Below are positions 47,750 to 57,757 of a DNA stretch of 64,000 bases, in pieces. Location: positions 5,936,512 through 6,000,511 of the forward strand of contig NZ_CP011254.1 of assembly GCF_001006005.1 (NCBI RefSeq), read 5' to 3'. How positions within the stretch are numbered: the stretch's first letter is position 1; every line of letters begins with the position of its first letter. Below the pieces are notes generated by a model that ran no database searches, was not told the DNA's origin, and saw only the letters and a program-made list of their open reading frames with translations. The translations under genes and the position numbers were made by a program. The stretch is from Serratia fonticola (lineage in GTDB: Bacteria; Pseudomonadota; Gammaproteobacteria; Enterobacterales; Enterobacteriaceae).

Positions 47750-49066
47750 TTAACTCCAGCGCGGTACCCGCAGCGTGATCACCAGGCCGCCCTGTTCTCC
47801 ATTGTGTGCCTCAACCTGCCCACCGTGGGCCAGCACCACTTTGCGCGTGATCGCCAAACCCAGGCCATAGCCTTTGCCAGACATCGCCGATTTTACCCGA
47901 ACGAAAGGATCAAAGATGCTGGACAGCTTTGACTCCTCCACGCCCGGCCCCTGATCGCTGACCTGGATCTGGAACAGCTGATCGATACGCGTCAGCACCA
48001 CGGTCACCCGCTGGCCGTGGCTGGAAAAGCGCAGGGCATTACGCACAATATTCTCTACCGCGCGGCGCATCAGTTCGGCATTACCTTTTACGGTGTATTC
48101 CTCGTCGGAACTGGCCTGCAACACGATCTCTACGCCGGGGATTTGCGCCTCGTAGCGCGCATCGTTAACCACCGCCTCCACTAGGCCATAGAGATCGAAA
48201 TACTCTTCATCATCCGACAGGCCGTTGTTCTCGGTACGCGACAGCGCCAGCAATTCGCCAATCATCTTGTCCAGCCGCCCGGCTTCGTGCTCGATACGCT
48301 GCAACGAGTTCTCCACGTTCTCCGGATTTTGCCGCCCCAGGCCGATCGCTAGCTGCAAGCGAGCCAATGGCGAACGCAACTCATGGGAGACATCATGCAG
48401 CAATTGCTCACGGGCGCTGACCAGCACCTCCAGCCGCTCCGCCATGCTGTCAAAGTCACGTGCCACCTCAGAAAGCTCGTCATGCCGCCGCCGCATCGCC
48501 GGGAACAGCCTCACCGCCAGATCACCCTGCGCTACCCGCTCAAAACCAGCACGCAGCTGGCGCATCGGGCGCGTCAGGTTCCAGGCCAACATGGCGCTGA
48601 ACAGCAAGCCCCCCAGCCCACCGACCCACACCATTGGCTCCGGAATGTTCAGCAGGCGCCAGCGCTTGGGTGGCCGATATTCGGCACGCAGTCCTTCCAG
48701 ATCGTAGCTCAACAGGTAACTCTGGTTATCTGCACCTGTTACCCATTCCACCATCATTTTCGCGGGTCGGTCGGAGACAGACTCATCAGCCGATGGCTTA
48801 AAGGCTGGTGTCACGCTTAAGAAGCGGCGTTCGGTTTCAGGCCACTTGGCAACCATTGCGTTCAGCGCGGGCATCCCACTGCTGCGCAACACCGAGGCCG
48901 CAGAGGTCAATTGCAGATTAGCGATACGCCAGGTCATGCTGTTTTCCGGGACTTCATGGCGATTGCCATAAAAGGTAAACGTCACCCACAGCGCCTGGGT
49001 CATGATGATAAACGTCAGCCAGAAACCGAGCAGTATTTTCCAGAACAGTCTTCCGCGCATCGGCAT
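47750..49066 (-). CDS. Sensor histidine kinase, CpxA-like
   Basis: A 438-residue inner-membrane kinase. Helix 1 is about 9-31 (LLGFWLTFIIMTQALWVTFT), then a periplasmic domain of about 110 residues, a second helix near 150-165 (VWVGGLGGLLFSAMLA), HAMP (TRPMRQLRAGFERVAQGDL), HisKA LLHDVSHELRSPLARLQLAI (H228), and HATPase with NIVRNALRF, DQGPGVEE and GKGYGLGLAI. The H-box and general layout are close to CpxA/EnvZ-class kinases. Its ATG overlaps the regulator stop as TAATG. The signal is unknown; it sits between pgtA and cysM, where E. coli has no such pair. Confidence 0.85.
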   Translation of the reverse strand: MPMRGRLFWKILLGFWLTFIIMTQALWVTFTFYGNRHEVPENSMTWRIANLQLTSAASVLRSSGMPALNAMVAKWPETERRFLSVTPAFKPSADESVSDRPAKMMVEWVTGADNQSYLLSYDLEGLRAEYRPPKRWRLLNIPEPMVWVGGLGGLLFSAMLAWNLTRPMRQLRAGFERVAQGDLAVRLFPAMRRRHDELSEVARDFDSMAERLEVLVSAREQLLHDVSHELRSPLARLQLAIGLGRQNPENVENSLQRIEHEAGRLDKMIGELLALSRTENNGLSDDEEYFDLYGLVEAVVNDARYEAQIPGVEIVLQASSDEEYTVKGNAELMRRAVENIVRNALRFSSHGQRVTVVLTRIDQLFQIQVSDQGPGVEESKLSSIFDPFVRVKSAMSGKGYGLGLAITRKVVLAHGGQVEAHNGEQGGLVITLRVPRWS

Positions 49067-49746
49067 TACCTGATGCGGTAACCGATACTGCGCACGGTTT
49101 CAATGCTCAGTCGGTTATCGGTTAGCGCGCCCAGCTTCTGGCGGATATTGCTGATATGCACGTCCACGCTGCGATCGTAAGCCTCACGTGGCCGCCCCAG
49201 CCCTTTCTCTGACAGTTCATCCTTCGACACCACTCGTTCTGGCGAACGCAGCAGTAACTCCAGCAAATTGAACTCTGAGGCGGTGAGATCGAATGCTTTG
49301 CCCTGCCACGCACTGCTACGGGTGGACGGGTTGAGGGTCAATTCGTTAAAGCTCAGGACAGAAACTTTATCCACCGCTTCCGGCTGTTCTTCAAACCGGC
49401 GCAGCACCGCACGCAGGCGTGCCACCAGTTCGCGTGGGTAACAAGGTTTGGGCACATAGTCGTCGGCGCCCATCTCCAGCCCGATCACCCGGTCAATATT
49501 GTCACCCTTGGCCGTCAGCATGATGATCGGCAAGCGGCTCTTTTTACGTACCTCGCGCAGCACGTCGATACCGCTCATGTCCGGCAGCATGATGTCGAGG
49601 ATCATCGCAACATACTCGCCAGAAAGCGCACCCTCCACTCCGGCCTTGCCGGTCAGCACCAGGGACGCGTTGAATCCTTCAGCCGTCAGGTATTCGCTCA
49701 GCATGGTGCCAAGTTCCAGATCGTCATCGACCAATAAAATTTTCAT
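49066..49746 (-). CDS. OmpR-family response regulator, CpxR-like
   Basis: A 226-residue regulator partnered with the kinase that follows. The receiver domain (about 1-115) has acidic pocket D7-D9, phospho-acceptor D51 (MILDIMLPDMSG) and the conserved lysine in DDYVPKPCYPREL. The winged-helix DNA-binding domain (about 130-226) shows FDLTASEFNLLELLLRSPE, RSVDVHISNIRQKLG and TVRSIGYRI. A GTG two codons upstream is possible, but GGAG just before the ATG at 49746 favours this start. CpxR resemblance is clear, yet it need not be the envelope-stress CpxR itself. Confidence 0.86.
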   Translation of the reverse strand: MKILLVDDDLELGTMLSEYLTAEGFNASLVLTGKAGVEGALSGEYVAMILDIMLPDMSGIDVLREVRKKSRLPIIMLTAKGDNIDRVIGLEMGADDYVPKPCYPRELVARLRAVLRRFEEQPEAVDKVSVLSFNELTLNPSTRSSAWQGKAFDLTASEFNLLELLLRSPERVVSKDELSEKGLGRPREAYDRSVDVHISNIRQKLGALTDNRLSIETVRSIGYRIR

Positions 49747-49972
49747 GCCCACTCCTTCGCTGATTTGCCGCCATTTTCGCGTCTATTGACGCCCTACGCA
49801 GCCGGTTTTACCTAATCCTTACACAATATGCGAACGCCGGCGGAATATCGAGTTGTTGGCATGGGGGAATGGGAGGAGAGAGTCGTAACAACAATAAAGG
49901 TCGGGTGGCTAACGAGGCCACGATTAGAAAACCGGTGGCGGGGTTTGCATCCCACCACCGATGAACGCTCGG

Positions 49973-50860
49973 CTACGAAAATACGCCTGTGGACAGGTAG
50001 CGGTCACCGCGGTCACAGACAATGGCGACGATGACGCTGCCAGGGTTGGCTGCAGCGACGCGCAATGCACCGGCTACGGCACCACCAGAGCTGACACCAC
50101 AGAAAATACCTTCCCGCTGCGCCAGTTGGCGCATGGTCTGTTCGGCTTCGCTTTGTGCCATATCCAACACCTGATCCACCAGCTCCGGGCGGAAAATACC
50201 CGGCAGATAAGCCGGTGCCCAACGGCGGATGCCTGGAATGCTGCTGCCTTCAGCGGGCTGTAAGCCGATGATATTCACCTGCGGATTTTGGCTTTTCAGG
50301 TAGCCACCAACACCGGTAATGGTGCCGGTAGTGCCCATGCTGGAGACGAAATGGGTGATACGGCCAGCGGTCTGCTGCCAGATTTCCGGGCCGGTGGTGG
50401 TGAAGTGCGCGTAGGGATTATCCAGATTGTTGAACTGATCCAACACCTTGCCCTGCACCTGCTGCTGCATCTCCAGCGCCAGGTCACGCGCCCCTTCCAT
50501 CCCCTGCTCACGGCTGACCAGGATCAGTTCGGCACCATAAGCTCGCATCGCTGCCTGGCGTTCCATACTCATGTTTTCCGGCATTAGCAGCTTCAGCGTG
50601 TAGCCTTTCATTGCACAAATCATCGCTAGCGCGATGCCGGTATTGCCACTGGTGGCCTCGATCAGCGTATCGCCCGGCTGAATTTCACCACGCAGTTCCG
50701 CCTGCTGGATCATCCCCAACGCGGCCCGATCCTTGACCGACCCCGCCGGATTGTTGCCCTCCAGCTTGAGCCAGATTTCACTGTCCAGCCCTTCGGCCAG
50801 TCGTTGTAGTTTTACTAACGGTGTATTACCGATGCATTGTTCCAGCGTGGTCACAATCAT
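49973..50860 (-). CDS. cysM: Cysteine synthase B (thiosulfate-using)
   Basis: A 295-residue PLP enzyme that can use thiosulfate to make S-sulfocysteine, besides sulfide. The PLP lysine is K43 in [48 protein letters not shown] and GVSSGGAVAGALR follow. Length and the ATGS/GTT variants fit CysM rather than CysK. It follows cysPTWA on the same strand, as in E. coli, after a hairpin at 50880. Confidence 0.96.
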   Translation of the reverse strand: MIVTTLEQCIGNTPLVKLQRLAEGLDSEIWLKLEGNNPAGSVKDRAALGMIQQAELRGEIQPGDTLIEATSGNTGIALAMICAMKGYTLKLLMPENMSMERQAAMRAYGAELILVSREQGMEGARDLALEMQQQVQGKVLDQFNNLDNPYAHFTTTGPEIWQQTAGRITHFVSSMGTTGTITGVGGYLKSQNPQVNIIGLQPAEGSSIPGIRRWAPAYLPGIFRPELVDQVLDMAQSEAEQTMRQLAQREGIFCGVSSGGAVAGALRVAAANPGSVIVAIVCDRGDRYLSTGVFS

Positions 50861-50879
50861 TGCCTACGTATAATGTAAA

Positions 50880-50900
50880 AAGGCAACCCTGGGTTGCCTT
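50880..50900 (-). terminator. Hairpin between cysA and cysM
   Basis: AAGGCAACCC and GGGTTGCCTT are perfect inverted repeats with one base between; on the minus strand they are followed by TTTTACATT. Likely an attenuating terminator between cysA and cysM. Confidence 0.7.
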
Positions 50901-50922
50901 AAATGGGAATGGTTAGAAATTA

Positions 50923-52011
50923 TCAGGCGCTTTTAGCTAACGCAACCGGTTGTAACAGTTGTTCACCGGCGTAAAGGCGGGCATTCAGGCTGCCAACGTA
51001 GTAACGGTCCCCGCGCGCCGGTGCAGCATGGCCTTCCGACATAATCACGCTGATAGGCTCCTGATGCCAGCCAATCGGCTGCACGGTCAACTGCCAGAAG
51101 TGGCCACGCGGGCTGACTTCCAACACCTGCACCGGTAATGGGCAACGAGCGCTGCAATCGGTGCCAATCTCCATTTCCCACGGGCGCAGGAACAGATCGA
51201 CGCTGCCTTGGTGCATTGGCTGGAACGACAGCGGCCATTGGTGAGCGCCCACAAACAGCTGTGAACCACGGATTTCACCGTTCAGGCGGTTAACCTCGCC
51301 CATAAACTCCAGCACGAAGCGGGTGGCGGGTTCACGCATGATCTCAGTCGGTGAACCTACCTGCTCAATATTCCCCTGGCTCATCACTACGATGCGATCG
51401 GCGACTTCCATCGCTTCTTCCTGATCGTGAGTGACGAACACGCTGGTGAATTTCAGTTCCTCATGCAGTTGACGCAGCCAGCGGCGCAGCTCTTTACGCA
51501 CTTGCGCGTCCAGAGCACCAAACGGCTCGTCCAGCAGCAAGATCTGGGGCTCCACCGCCAGCGCGCGCGCCAAGGCGACACGTTGCTTCTGGCCGCCGGA
51601 AAGCTGTGAAGGGTAGCGGTTAGCCAGATGACCCAACTGCACCATCTCCAGCAACTGTTCCACTTTCTGTTTGATCGCCGCCGCATTCGGACGTTCGCGA
51701 CGTGGCAGCACGCTCAGGCCAAAGGCGATATTGTCGAAAACCGTCATATGGCGGAACAGCGCATAGTGTTGGAACACGAAGCCGACGCGGCGATCGCGAG
51801 CATGCACGCGGCTGACGTCGGTGCCGTGGAAACCCAGCTTACCGCTGCTCTGGCTTTCCAGCCCGGCGATAATCCGCAGCAAGGTGGTCTTGCCCGAACC
51901 GGATGGGCCTAACAGCGCCACCATCTCACCGGAAGGAATATCGAGCGAGATATCGTTCAATACCTTGGTACGGCCAAAAGACTTGTTGATACCGTTAATC
52001 TCAATGCTCAT
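50923..52011 (-). CDS. cysA: Sulfate/thiosulfate ABC transporter ATPase
   Basis: A 362-residue ATPase (E. coli 365) that drives sulfate/thiosulfate import through CysT and CysW. Walker [15 protein letters not shown], signature [16 protein letters not shown], Walker [13 protein letters not shown], switch [13 protein letters not shown], and a C-terminal TOBE-like regulatory domain (about 240-362). The frame is open to 52038; the start [13 protein letters not shown] at 52011 matches the family and overlaps the cysW end by 11 bp. Confidence 0.97.
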   Translation of the reverse strand: MSIEINGINKSFGRTKVLNDISLDIPSGEMVALLGPSGSGKTTLLRIIAGLESQSSGKLGFHGTDVSRVHARDRRVGFVFQHYALFRHMTVFDNIAFGLSVLPRRERPNAAAIKQKVEQLLEMVQLGHLANRYPSQLSGGQKQRVALARALAVEPQILLLDEPFGALDAQVRKELRRWLRQLHEELKFTSVFVTHDQEEAMEVADRIVVMSQGNIEQVGSPTEIMREPATRFVLEFMGEVNRLNGEIRGSQLFVGAHQWPLSFQPMHQGSVDLFLRPWEMEIGTDCSARCPLPVQVLEVSPRGHFWQLTVQPIGWHQEPISVIMSEGHAAPARGDRYYVGSLNARLYAGEQLLQPVALAKSA

Positions 52012-52876
52012 GATTTTCCTCCCGCTCGAGACGCGCATCCTGACGCGCCAGGCGCCATTGCAGTCCGCTTTTCAGAAATAGGGTGACTATCGCCATCAGG
52101 GTCAACAGTGCCGCAGCGGTAAACGCCCCGGCAGTGTTGTAATCCTGATGCAGTAATTCCACTTGCAGTGGCAAGGTATAGGTTTCGCCACGGATAGAGC
52201 CGGATACCACCGATACCGCACCAAACTCGCCAATCGCGCGGGCGTTGGTCAGTACCACGCCATACAGTAATGCCCAGCGGATGTTCGGTAAGGTAACGCG
52301 GCGGAACATCTGCCAACCGGAAGCGCCCAACAGCACCGCGGCCTCGTCTTCCTGGCTGCCCTGGCTCATCATCAGCGGCACCAGTTCACGGACCACAAAC
52401 GGGCAGGTCACGAATATCGTCACCAGCACCATGCCCGGCCAGGCGAACATCAGTTGAATGTCATGGGCATCCAGCCAGCCACCGATCGGGCCGTTGGTGC
52501 CGTAAAACAGCAGATACAGCAGCCCCGCCACCACCGGCGACACCGCAAAAGGCATGTCGAACAGCGTCAGCAGCAGTTGGCGGCCAGGGAAGGTAAAACG
52601 CGTCACCAGCCAGGCCAGCAAAGTACCGAACACCAGGTTGACCGGCACGGTGATCAGCGCCACCAGCACCGTCAACCAAATGGCGTGCAGCATGTCCGGG
52701 TCCGACAGGTTATGCCACACGGCTCCCACGCCAGAGGAGAATGCCTCGATAAAGATCATCACCATCGGCACGACCAACAGCAGGATGGAGAACAGCGCGC
52801 CAATGGCAATCAGCGTCCATTTTCCCCAATTCACGCGTGGGCGCTCTGCGCCGTTCAGGGCGGTAACATCAGCCAT
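52001..52876 (-). CDS. cysW: Sulfate/thiosulfate ABC permease CysW
   Basis: A 291-residue inner-membrane permease with six helices. The ABC-contact EAA loop reads [21 protein letters not shown], followed by [14 protein letters not shown], as in E. coli CysW. It pairs with CysT. The start sits one base past the cysT stop overlap (cysT ends at 52876). Confidence 0.96.
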   Translation of the reverse strand: MADVTALNGAERPRVNWGKWTLIAIGALFSILLLVVPMVMIFIEAFSSGVGAVWHNLSDPDMLHAIWLTVLVALITVPVNLVFGTLLAWLVTRFTFPGRQLLLTLFDMPFAVSPVVAGLLYLLFYGTNGPIGGWLDAHDIQLMFAWPGMVLVTIFVTCPFVVRELVPLMMSQGSQEDEAAVLLGASGWQMFRRVTLPNIRWALLYGVVLTNARAIGEFGAVSVVSGSIRGETYTLPLQVELLHQDYNTAGAFTAAALLTLMAIVTLFLKSGLQWRLARQDARLEREENHEH

Positions 52877-53709
52877 CAGTGCCCTCCAATACGGCGGCCA
52901 AAGCGGCTCTGTAAGGTGTTAATGGCAAACAGCAACAGCAGTGATGCCGCCAGGATCACCGAGGCAATCGCACTGGCTGCCGGGTAATCAAACTCCTGTA
53001 AGCGCACAAAAATCATCAATGAGGTCACTTCGGTTTTCCAGGCAATGTTGCCAGCGATAAATATCACCGCGCCAAATTCCCCCAGGCTGCGGGTAAACGA
53101 CAACGCCGTACCGGCGAGCAGCGCTGGAGCAACCTCTGGCAACACCACGCGGCGGAAGCTCTGCCAGCGGGTAGCCCCGAGCGTTTCGGCGGCCTCTTCA
53201 TATTCAGGTCCCAACTCTTCCAGCACCGGTTGCACCGTGCGTACTACGAAAGGAATGCTGGTAAAGGCCATCGCCACCGCAATCCCCAACCAGGTGAAAG
53301 AAACCTTGATATCAAAATGAGCCAGCCATTGGCCGTACCAACCGGTGGTAGAAAACAATCCCGCCAAGGTCAGGCCGGCCACCGCCGTAGGCAATGCAAA
53401 CGGCAAATCCATCAGGCCATCCAGCAAGGAACGGCCAGGGAACTGGTAACGAGTGAGGATCCAGGCCATCAGCATGCCAAACACCGCATTGAAAACGCTG
53501 GCGACTCCGGCCGCCAGCAGCGTCACCTTATAGGCCGCCACGACCTGCGGATTGGTGATCACTTCCCAATACTGTGCCAGACTCATTTGCGCCAGCTGCA
53601 TCACCAGCGCGCTGAGCGGCAACAGCAAAATCAGGCAGGTGAAAAGCAGGCTGCTTCCCAGACTGAGAGTAAACCCAGGCAGTACCCGCTTGCTGGCCAT
53701 CGAAAACAT
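52876..53709 (-). CDS. cysT: Sulfate/thiosulfate ABC permease CysT (CysU)
   Basis: A 277-residue permease matching E. coli CysU/CysT (277 aa) end to end: RVLPGFTLSLGSSLLFTCLI, LMDLPFALPTAVAGLTLAGL, EAA loop EYEEAAETLGATRWQSFRRV, SLGEFGAVIFIAGN, and the C-terminal FAINTLQSRFGRR. Its ATG overlaps the cysP stop as TAATG. Confidence 0.96.
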   Translation of the reverse strand: MFSMASKRVLPGFTLSLGSSLLFTCLILLLPLSALVMQLAQMSLAQYWEVITNPQVVAAYKVTLLAAGVASVFNAVFGMLMAWILTRYQFPGRSLLDGLMDLPFALPTAVAGLTLAGLFSTTGWYGQWLAHFDIKVSFTWLGIAVAMAFTSIPFVVRTVQPVLEELGPEYEEAAETLGATRWQSFRRVVLPEVAPALLAGTALSFTRSLGEFGAVIFIAGNIAWKTEVTSLMIFVRLQEFDYPAASAIASVILAASLLLLFAINTLQSRFGRRIGGH

Positions 53710-54731
53710 TACTTATGCCCTGCCGCTAACAGTTGGTCCAATTCGCCGCCCGTCGCAAAGTGGGCACTCATCACCTGCGGCCAGCCGCCGAACTGATCTT
53801 CCACGCTGAACAGCTTGGTCTCAGGGAATTGGCTCTTGGCCGCCGCCATCACCTGTGGGTCATTAACGCGATAATAGAAGCTGGTGATCAGTTTCTGGGC
53901 CGCCGGACTATAGAGATAGTTCAGGTACTCTTTGGCCACCTGCTCGGTGCCGTTTTTCTCGACGTTTTTGTCCACCCAGGCCACCGGGAACTCCGCCAGA
54001 ATATCGACCGGCGGCACGATCACTTCATACTTGTCTGCGCCGTACTGCTTGCGGATATTGTTCACTTCGGATTCAAAGCTGATCAGCACGTCGCCCAGGC
54101 CACGTTCGACAAAGGTCGTCGTTGCGCCACGGCCACCGGTATCAAACACCACCACGTTTTTCAGCAAACGGGTCATGAACTCACGGGTCTTGGCCTGATC
54201 GTTGCCATCAGCCTGGCTGGCAGCGCCCCAGGCGGCCAGATAGGTGTAGCGGCCATTACCGGAGGTTTTCGGGTTCGGGAATACCAGCTTCACGTCATCA
54301 CGCACCAGATCGCTCCAGGTGTGGATGCCTTTCGGGTTGTCCTTGCGCACCAGGAACGCCATGGTGGAATAGAATGGAGAACTGTTGTTCGGCAGGCGTT
54401 GCTGCCAATCTGCCGGGATCAGTTGGCCGCGATCGTGCAGGATCTGCACGTCACTGACCTGGTTATAGGTGACCACATCGGCACGCAGCCCCTGCAGGAT
54501 TGCCAAGGCCTGTTTAGAAGAACCGGCGTGGGACTGTTTGATGGTCAGTTTGTCGTTCGGATGCTGCTGATCCCACTGCTTTTCAAAGCCAGGGTTCAGC
54601 GCGGCAAACAGTTCGCGGGAGACGTCATAAGAGCTGTTGAGCAATTCTGCCGCCGAAGCCGTACCGCTGGCTAACAATGCCGCCACCAGCCAACCTTTTA
54701 ACAGCGTATTTTTAACCCGGGAATGTTTCAT
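53709..54731 (-). CDS. cysP: Thiosulfate/sulfate periplasmic binding protein
   Basis: A 340-residue binding protein with a Sec signal ([18 protein letters not shown], cleavage near 27). The mature domain shows [68 protein letters not shown] and [15 protein letters not shown], the CysP pattern. First gene of cysPTWA(M), which in E. coli is activated by CysB under sulfur limitation. The ATG at 54731 is used rather than the frame start at 54746. Confidence 0.96.
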   Translation of the reverse strand: MKHSRVKNTLLKGWLVAALLASGTASAAELLNSSYDVSRELFAALNPGFEKQWDQQHPNDKLTIKQSHAGSSKQALAILQGLRADVVTYNQVSDVQILHDRGQLIPADWQQRLPNNSSPFYSTMAFLVRKDNPKGIHTWSDLVRDDVKLVFPNPKTSGNGRYTYLAAWGAASQADGNDQAKTREFMTRLLKNVVVFDTGGRGATTTFVERGLGDVLISFESEVNNIRKQYGADKYEVIVPPVDILAEFPVAWVDKNVEKNGTEQVAKEYLNYLYSPAAQKLITSFYYRVNDPQVMAAAKSQFPETKLFSVEDQFGGWPQVMSAHFATGGELDQLLAAGHK

Positions 54732-54932
54732 TTTGCACCTTATCACTGAGTCTTACCGCCGGGCTGATGCCCTGATATTGACCAGTGTATTTATAACTTG
54801 ATGCAGACCTGTAACGCTTTTATATACCGTTTAGTGATTTTCAAGCATCAAACGCTATAAGGCAGGAGGGGAGCGGTTCACCGCAGAGGGAGGGAAAGCC
54901 CGGAGCCAGAGGAACTGGCCCCAGGAGATACA

Positions 54933-55832
54933 TCAAAGTGACATCAGACGCGTCAACGAAGGTGCGAAGTAGTAGCTGCCGGTCACCGCGCGGCTGAAAC
55001 GCAGCATCGCGTCGTGTTTGCCGTCCAGCTCGCCGAACATGCTTAACAGCTGCTGTTCGATGTTGTGCAGGCGCGCACAATAGGCGATGAAATACAGGCC
55101 ATGCTTGCCGCTGGCGGTGCCATAAGGCAGGCTCTGGCGCAAAATTTTCAGCCCTTTGCCGTCTTCTTTCAGATCGACACGGCTGACGTGCGAGGTATCT
55201 GGCCGTTGATCCGGCGGCAGTTCTTCACTGTCTTGTTTGGTACGGCCAATGATCTGTTCCTGCTGTTCGGTGGTGAAACGCTGCCACTGGCGCAGGTTGT
55301 GCTCATAACGCTGTACCAGCACGTAGCTGCCACCTTCGTCTTCTTCACCAGCGCCAATCACCGCTACCTCTGGGCGTTGTTCGCCCTGCGGGTTTTCAGT
55401 ACCGTCGATAAAGCCACTCAGATCGCGCTCTTCTACCCAGCGGAAACCGTGCGTTTCTTCTTCAATACGAATGGTGTTACCAAACGCGGCCAGGGCGGCC
55501 TGCGCCAGGGTGAAGTTAACGTCATGACGCAGCGATTGAATATGGATCAGCATATCGCGTTGGGTGGCCGGTGCCAGCCCCTTGCCCAGTGGTGCGAAAG
55601 GTTTCAGCTCTTTGGCTCCCTGGCCATTGGAAAGGTCATGCCAAACGTCGGAGCCAAAAGCGATAACCGCACCTAAATGGGCATCTGGAAACTGTTGCTG
55701 CAACTCGCCGAGCACCTGGCAAAACTGTTTGCAGCCTTGGCGCAGATCGACGAATTCGCCCTGCACCATCGCTTCCATAAAAATGCCAAAACGGCAGTGT
55801 TCCAGCAGGATGCCGCTCTGAACCTGTGTCAT
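54933..55832 (-). CDS. yfeX: Dye-decolorizing-type heme peroxidase
   Basis: A 299-residue DyP-type peroxidase, same length as E. coli YfeX. The DyP signature [14 protein letters not shown] has the catalytic D143. The heme-ligand histidine is H215 in [17 protein letters not shown], and the heme-pocket arginine lies in [21 protein letters not shown]. No signal peptide, so it is cytoplasmic. YfeX oxidises porphyrinogens and has been proposed to release iron from heme; that role is debated. Upstream of yfeY on the same strand. Confidence 0.95.
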   Translation of the reverse strand: MTQVQSGILLEHCRFGIFMEAMVQGEFVDLRQGCKQFCQVLGELQQQFPDAHLGAVIAFGSDVWHDLSNGQGAKELKPFAPLGKGLAPATQRDMLIHIQSLRHDVNFTLAQAALAAFGNTIRIEEETHGFRWVEERDLSGFIDGTENPQGEQRPEVAVIGAGEEDEGGSYVLVQRYEHNLRQWQRFTTEQQEQIIGRTKQDSEELPPDQRPDTSHVSRVDLKEDGKGLKILRQSLPYGTASGKHGLYFIAYCARLHNIEQQLLSMFGELDGKHDAMLRFSRAVTGSYYFAPSLTRLMSL

Positions 55833-55992
55833 GTTGATTTCCTCAAGACCTGAATCGGGTAACAGGTTGCCCTGTTATAAACGCGCAATATCATAACGCA
55901 CAGCAGGCTGATTGCCTTGCCCGAACGCAAAGAAAATAGGGATTTAACGCCAAACGAGGCAGGCACACCGCAAGGTGCGCCCGTAATGAGAA

Positions 55993-56577
55993 TTATTGTG
56001 CTTTGGCATGCCAGACGATCTTGCTCACCGTCCAGCTCTGCAGAGTATCGTCCGGTGGGATCAGATCCTGTGGGCCAGCCCATTTGCCACTGAAGATATA
56101 GCTGACATTGCGGCTTTGCTGCGCCACGCACTCGACCTTGCCAACATCCTCACCTTCGGCGGGTTTACAAGCACCATAGGCCTTGCTGAACAGTTCGCTA
56201 AACGGCGTACCCAGCTTGCTGCCCCATTCGGTGGCGATCTTGGCGTCCATCACGTCAACGCGCTGCACGTGGCCTTTAGGTTCCCCGGTGATCACCAGCT
56301 TCACGTCATCGCCGTCCAATGCCTGGAAGTAGGAAACGATCTGCCCTTGGTTGGTCGCCATCCCGCCACGTATGCGGTAATTGTTATTCAGCCCCTTGCC
56401 AATCGCCGCCTCCGTCATGGGGGTACCGGCCCCCACATCACCGACGCCTTTAGCGCTAACCTCCACGCTGCCGCCAAACCAGTTGAACGGCGACAGGCTG
56501 GACCAGGAGAAGTTTGACATGGTCGAACAGCCGGTCAACAACAGCGGTAGCCCTAACAACAGTGGGCGAATATTCAT
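55993..56577 (-). CDS. yfeY: RpoE-regulated lipoprotein YfeY
   Basis: A 194-residue lipoprotein. The lipobox LLTGC (cysteine at 17) is followed by a DUF1131 domain like that of E. coli YfeY: FNWFGGSVEVSAKGVGDV, TPFSELFSKAYGAC, and SYIFSGKWAGPQDLIPPDD near the C-terminus. In E. coli the gene belongs to the sigma-E envelope-stress regulon; the function is unknown. AAGGAG precedes the ATG. Followed by yfeX on the same strand. Confidence 0.92.
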   Translation of the reverse strand: MNIRPLLLGLPLLLTGCSTMSNFSWSSLSPFNWFGGSVEVSAKGVGDVGAGTPMTEAAIGKGLNNNYRIRGGMATNQGQIVSYFQALDGDDVKLVITGEPKGHVQRVDVMDAKIATEWGSKLGTPFSELFSKAYGACKPAEGEDVGKVECVAQQSRNVSYIFSGKWAGPQDLIPPDDTLQSWTVSKIVWHAKAQ

Positions 56578-56697
56578 TCATAGCTCCTTAACATCAAAGA
56601 CATCGGCGATATGCAGCCTCTCATAACCACTGTGGCTGCGCCATCAATTGCCAGGTTGGAGTGCATAAATTGGGAAAAGTGCCGCAATTTTTAACAA

Positions 56698-57162
56698 TTA
56701 ACCCGCCTCATCCTGCGGGATAAAACAGGCTTTCAAGCGCCTATTCATTAAAAGATATCCCATCGCCAGCACATCCAGCAGCGCCAGCAGGAGATCCAAC
56801 GGAGGTTCATTGCTGTCTTGCTGCCAAAGGCTGTAAAGCGAGCCGAGCAGCGCTGCCGCCAGCGAAACTATCAGTACCCAACGCCAACTACGCCACAGAC
56901 GTGGCCAATGCTGGCGGCGGCCAGCAATCAAAAAGGCCAGCGCCGCAGGCAGCCCAAGCGCAATACCGTACCAAAAGCGCTGAGTATCTGGATAGAACAG
57001 TTGTAACAAGCCAGCCCCCTGATCGCGTGAGGTGCCCGCCATCACAAACAGTAGCCAGGTACGAGCCTGTAAGATCAGTACGCCCCAAAACCACAGCGGC
57101 AACCGTAACATACCGTGCTGATCGTAATCGTCCGGTGAAAACCGGTGTGTTGACGCCTTCAA
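56698..57162 (-). CDS. DUF2919 inner-membrane protein (YfeZ-like)
   Basis: A membrane protein of about 154 residues with four hydrophobic segments. The N-terminal signature YDQHGMLRLPLWFWGVLILQAR, then TWLLFVMAG and FYPDTQRFWYGIALGLPAALAFL, fits the DUF2919/YfeZ family, whose role is not known. The start is uncertain. AAGGAAAAG stands before a TTG at 57162, which gives a family-like N-terminus; an in-frame ATG at 57225 would add a charged extension. Lies upstream of yfeY on the same strand, as yfeZ does in E. coli. Confidence 0.75.
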   Translation of the reverse strand: MKASTHRFSPDDYDQHGMLRLPLWFWGVLILQARTWLLFVMAGTSRDQGAGLLQLFYPDTQRFWYGIALGLPAALAFLIAGRRQHWPRLWRSWRWVLIVSLAAALLGSLYSLWQQDSNEPPLDLLLALLDVLAMGYLLMNRRLKACFIPQDEAG

Positions 57163-57232
57163 ATACTTTTCCTTGCCGATGTTATGATTACCCTTGCAAA
57201 TGGCGACGGTGGCCACCATTTTCAATCTTCAG

Positions 57233-57249
57233 CTTAAGAAGCTCTTAAG
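57233..57249 (+). promoter_or_regulatory. QseB/PmrA-type direct repeat box upstream of the ygiW-like gene
   Basis: CTTAAG (57233-57238), five bases, then CTTAAG again (57244-57249): a perfect half-site pair with 11-bp periodicity, the PmrA/BasR and QseB recognition pattern. It lies 72 bp before the start codon at 57321, with a possible -10 (GGTTTAATC region, about 57258) downstream. Confidence 0.65.
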
Positions 57250-57320
57250 ATCCTTATGGTTTAATCAGGTTATGTCCCGCTAACGGGAAATCATTCAGAC
57301 CACTGATAAGGAAGATCCAG

Positions 57321-57719
57321 ATGAAAAAGATCGCTTTAATTACACTCATCGCATTATGCAGCGCACCGGTTCTAGCTCAACAGGGCGGGTTCCTCGACCC
57401 CAACGCGACACCGGCTCAAACGCAAACCAGCCCGCAAGGTGGCTTCTCCGGCCCTAGCGCCGCGCTGACCACGGTAGATAAGGTCAAATCGTTGAGCGAT
57501 GATACCTGGGTGATGTTGCAGGGCAATATCGAACAGCGCGTGGGTGATGACACCTACACCTTCCGCGACGCCACCGGCACGCTGACGGTAGAGATCGACA
57601 GAAAGCGCTGGAACGGCCAGACCATCACCCCAAAAGACAAGGTTCAGTTGGAAGGGAAAGTGGATAAAGACTGGAGCAACGTGGAAGTCGATGTGAAAAA
57701 CATCAAAAAACTGCCTTAA
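57321..57719 (+). CDS. YgiW/YdeI-type stress-tolerance OB-fold protein
   Basis: A 132-residue exported protein. Signal peptide about 1-19 (ITLIALCSAPVLA), a Gln/Pro-rich linker with two GGF(L/S) pieces, then a BOF (bacterial OB-fold) domain: TVDKVKSLSDDTWVMLQGNI, YTFRDATGTLTVEID, KDKVQLEGKVDKDW. Family members (YgiW, YdeI) help tolerate antimicrobial peptides, acid or peroxide. In E. coli ygiW is next to qseBC; here it is alone, but a QseB-type box precedes it. Convergent with ypeA. Confidence 0.85.
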   Translation: MKKIALITLIALCSAPVLAQQGGFLDPNATPAQTQTSPQGGFSGPSAALTTVDKVKSLSDDTWVMLQGNIEQRVGDDTYTFRDATGTLTVEIDRKRWNGQTITPKDKVQLEGKVDKDWSNVEVDVKNIKKLP

Positions 57720-57757
57720 ACCAGGACTTGGGGCGGTGGCAACCACCGCCCTGACGA

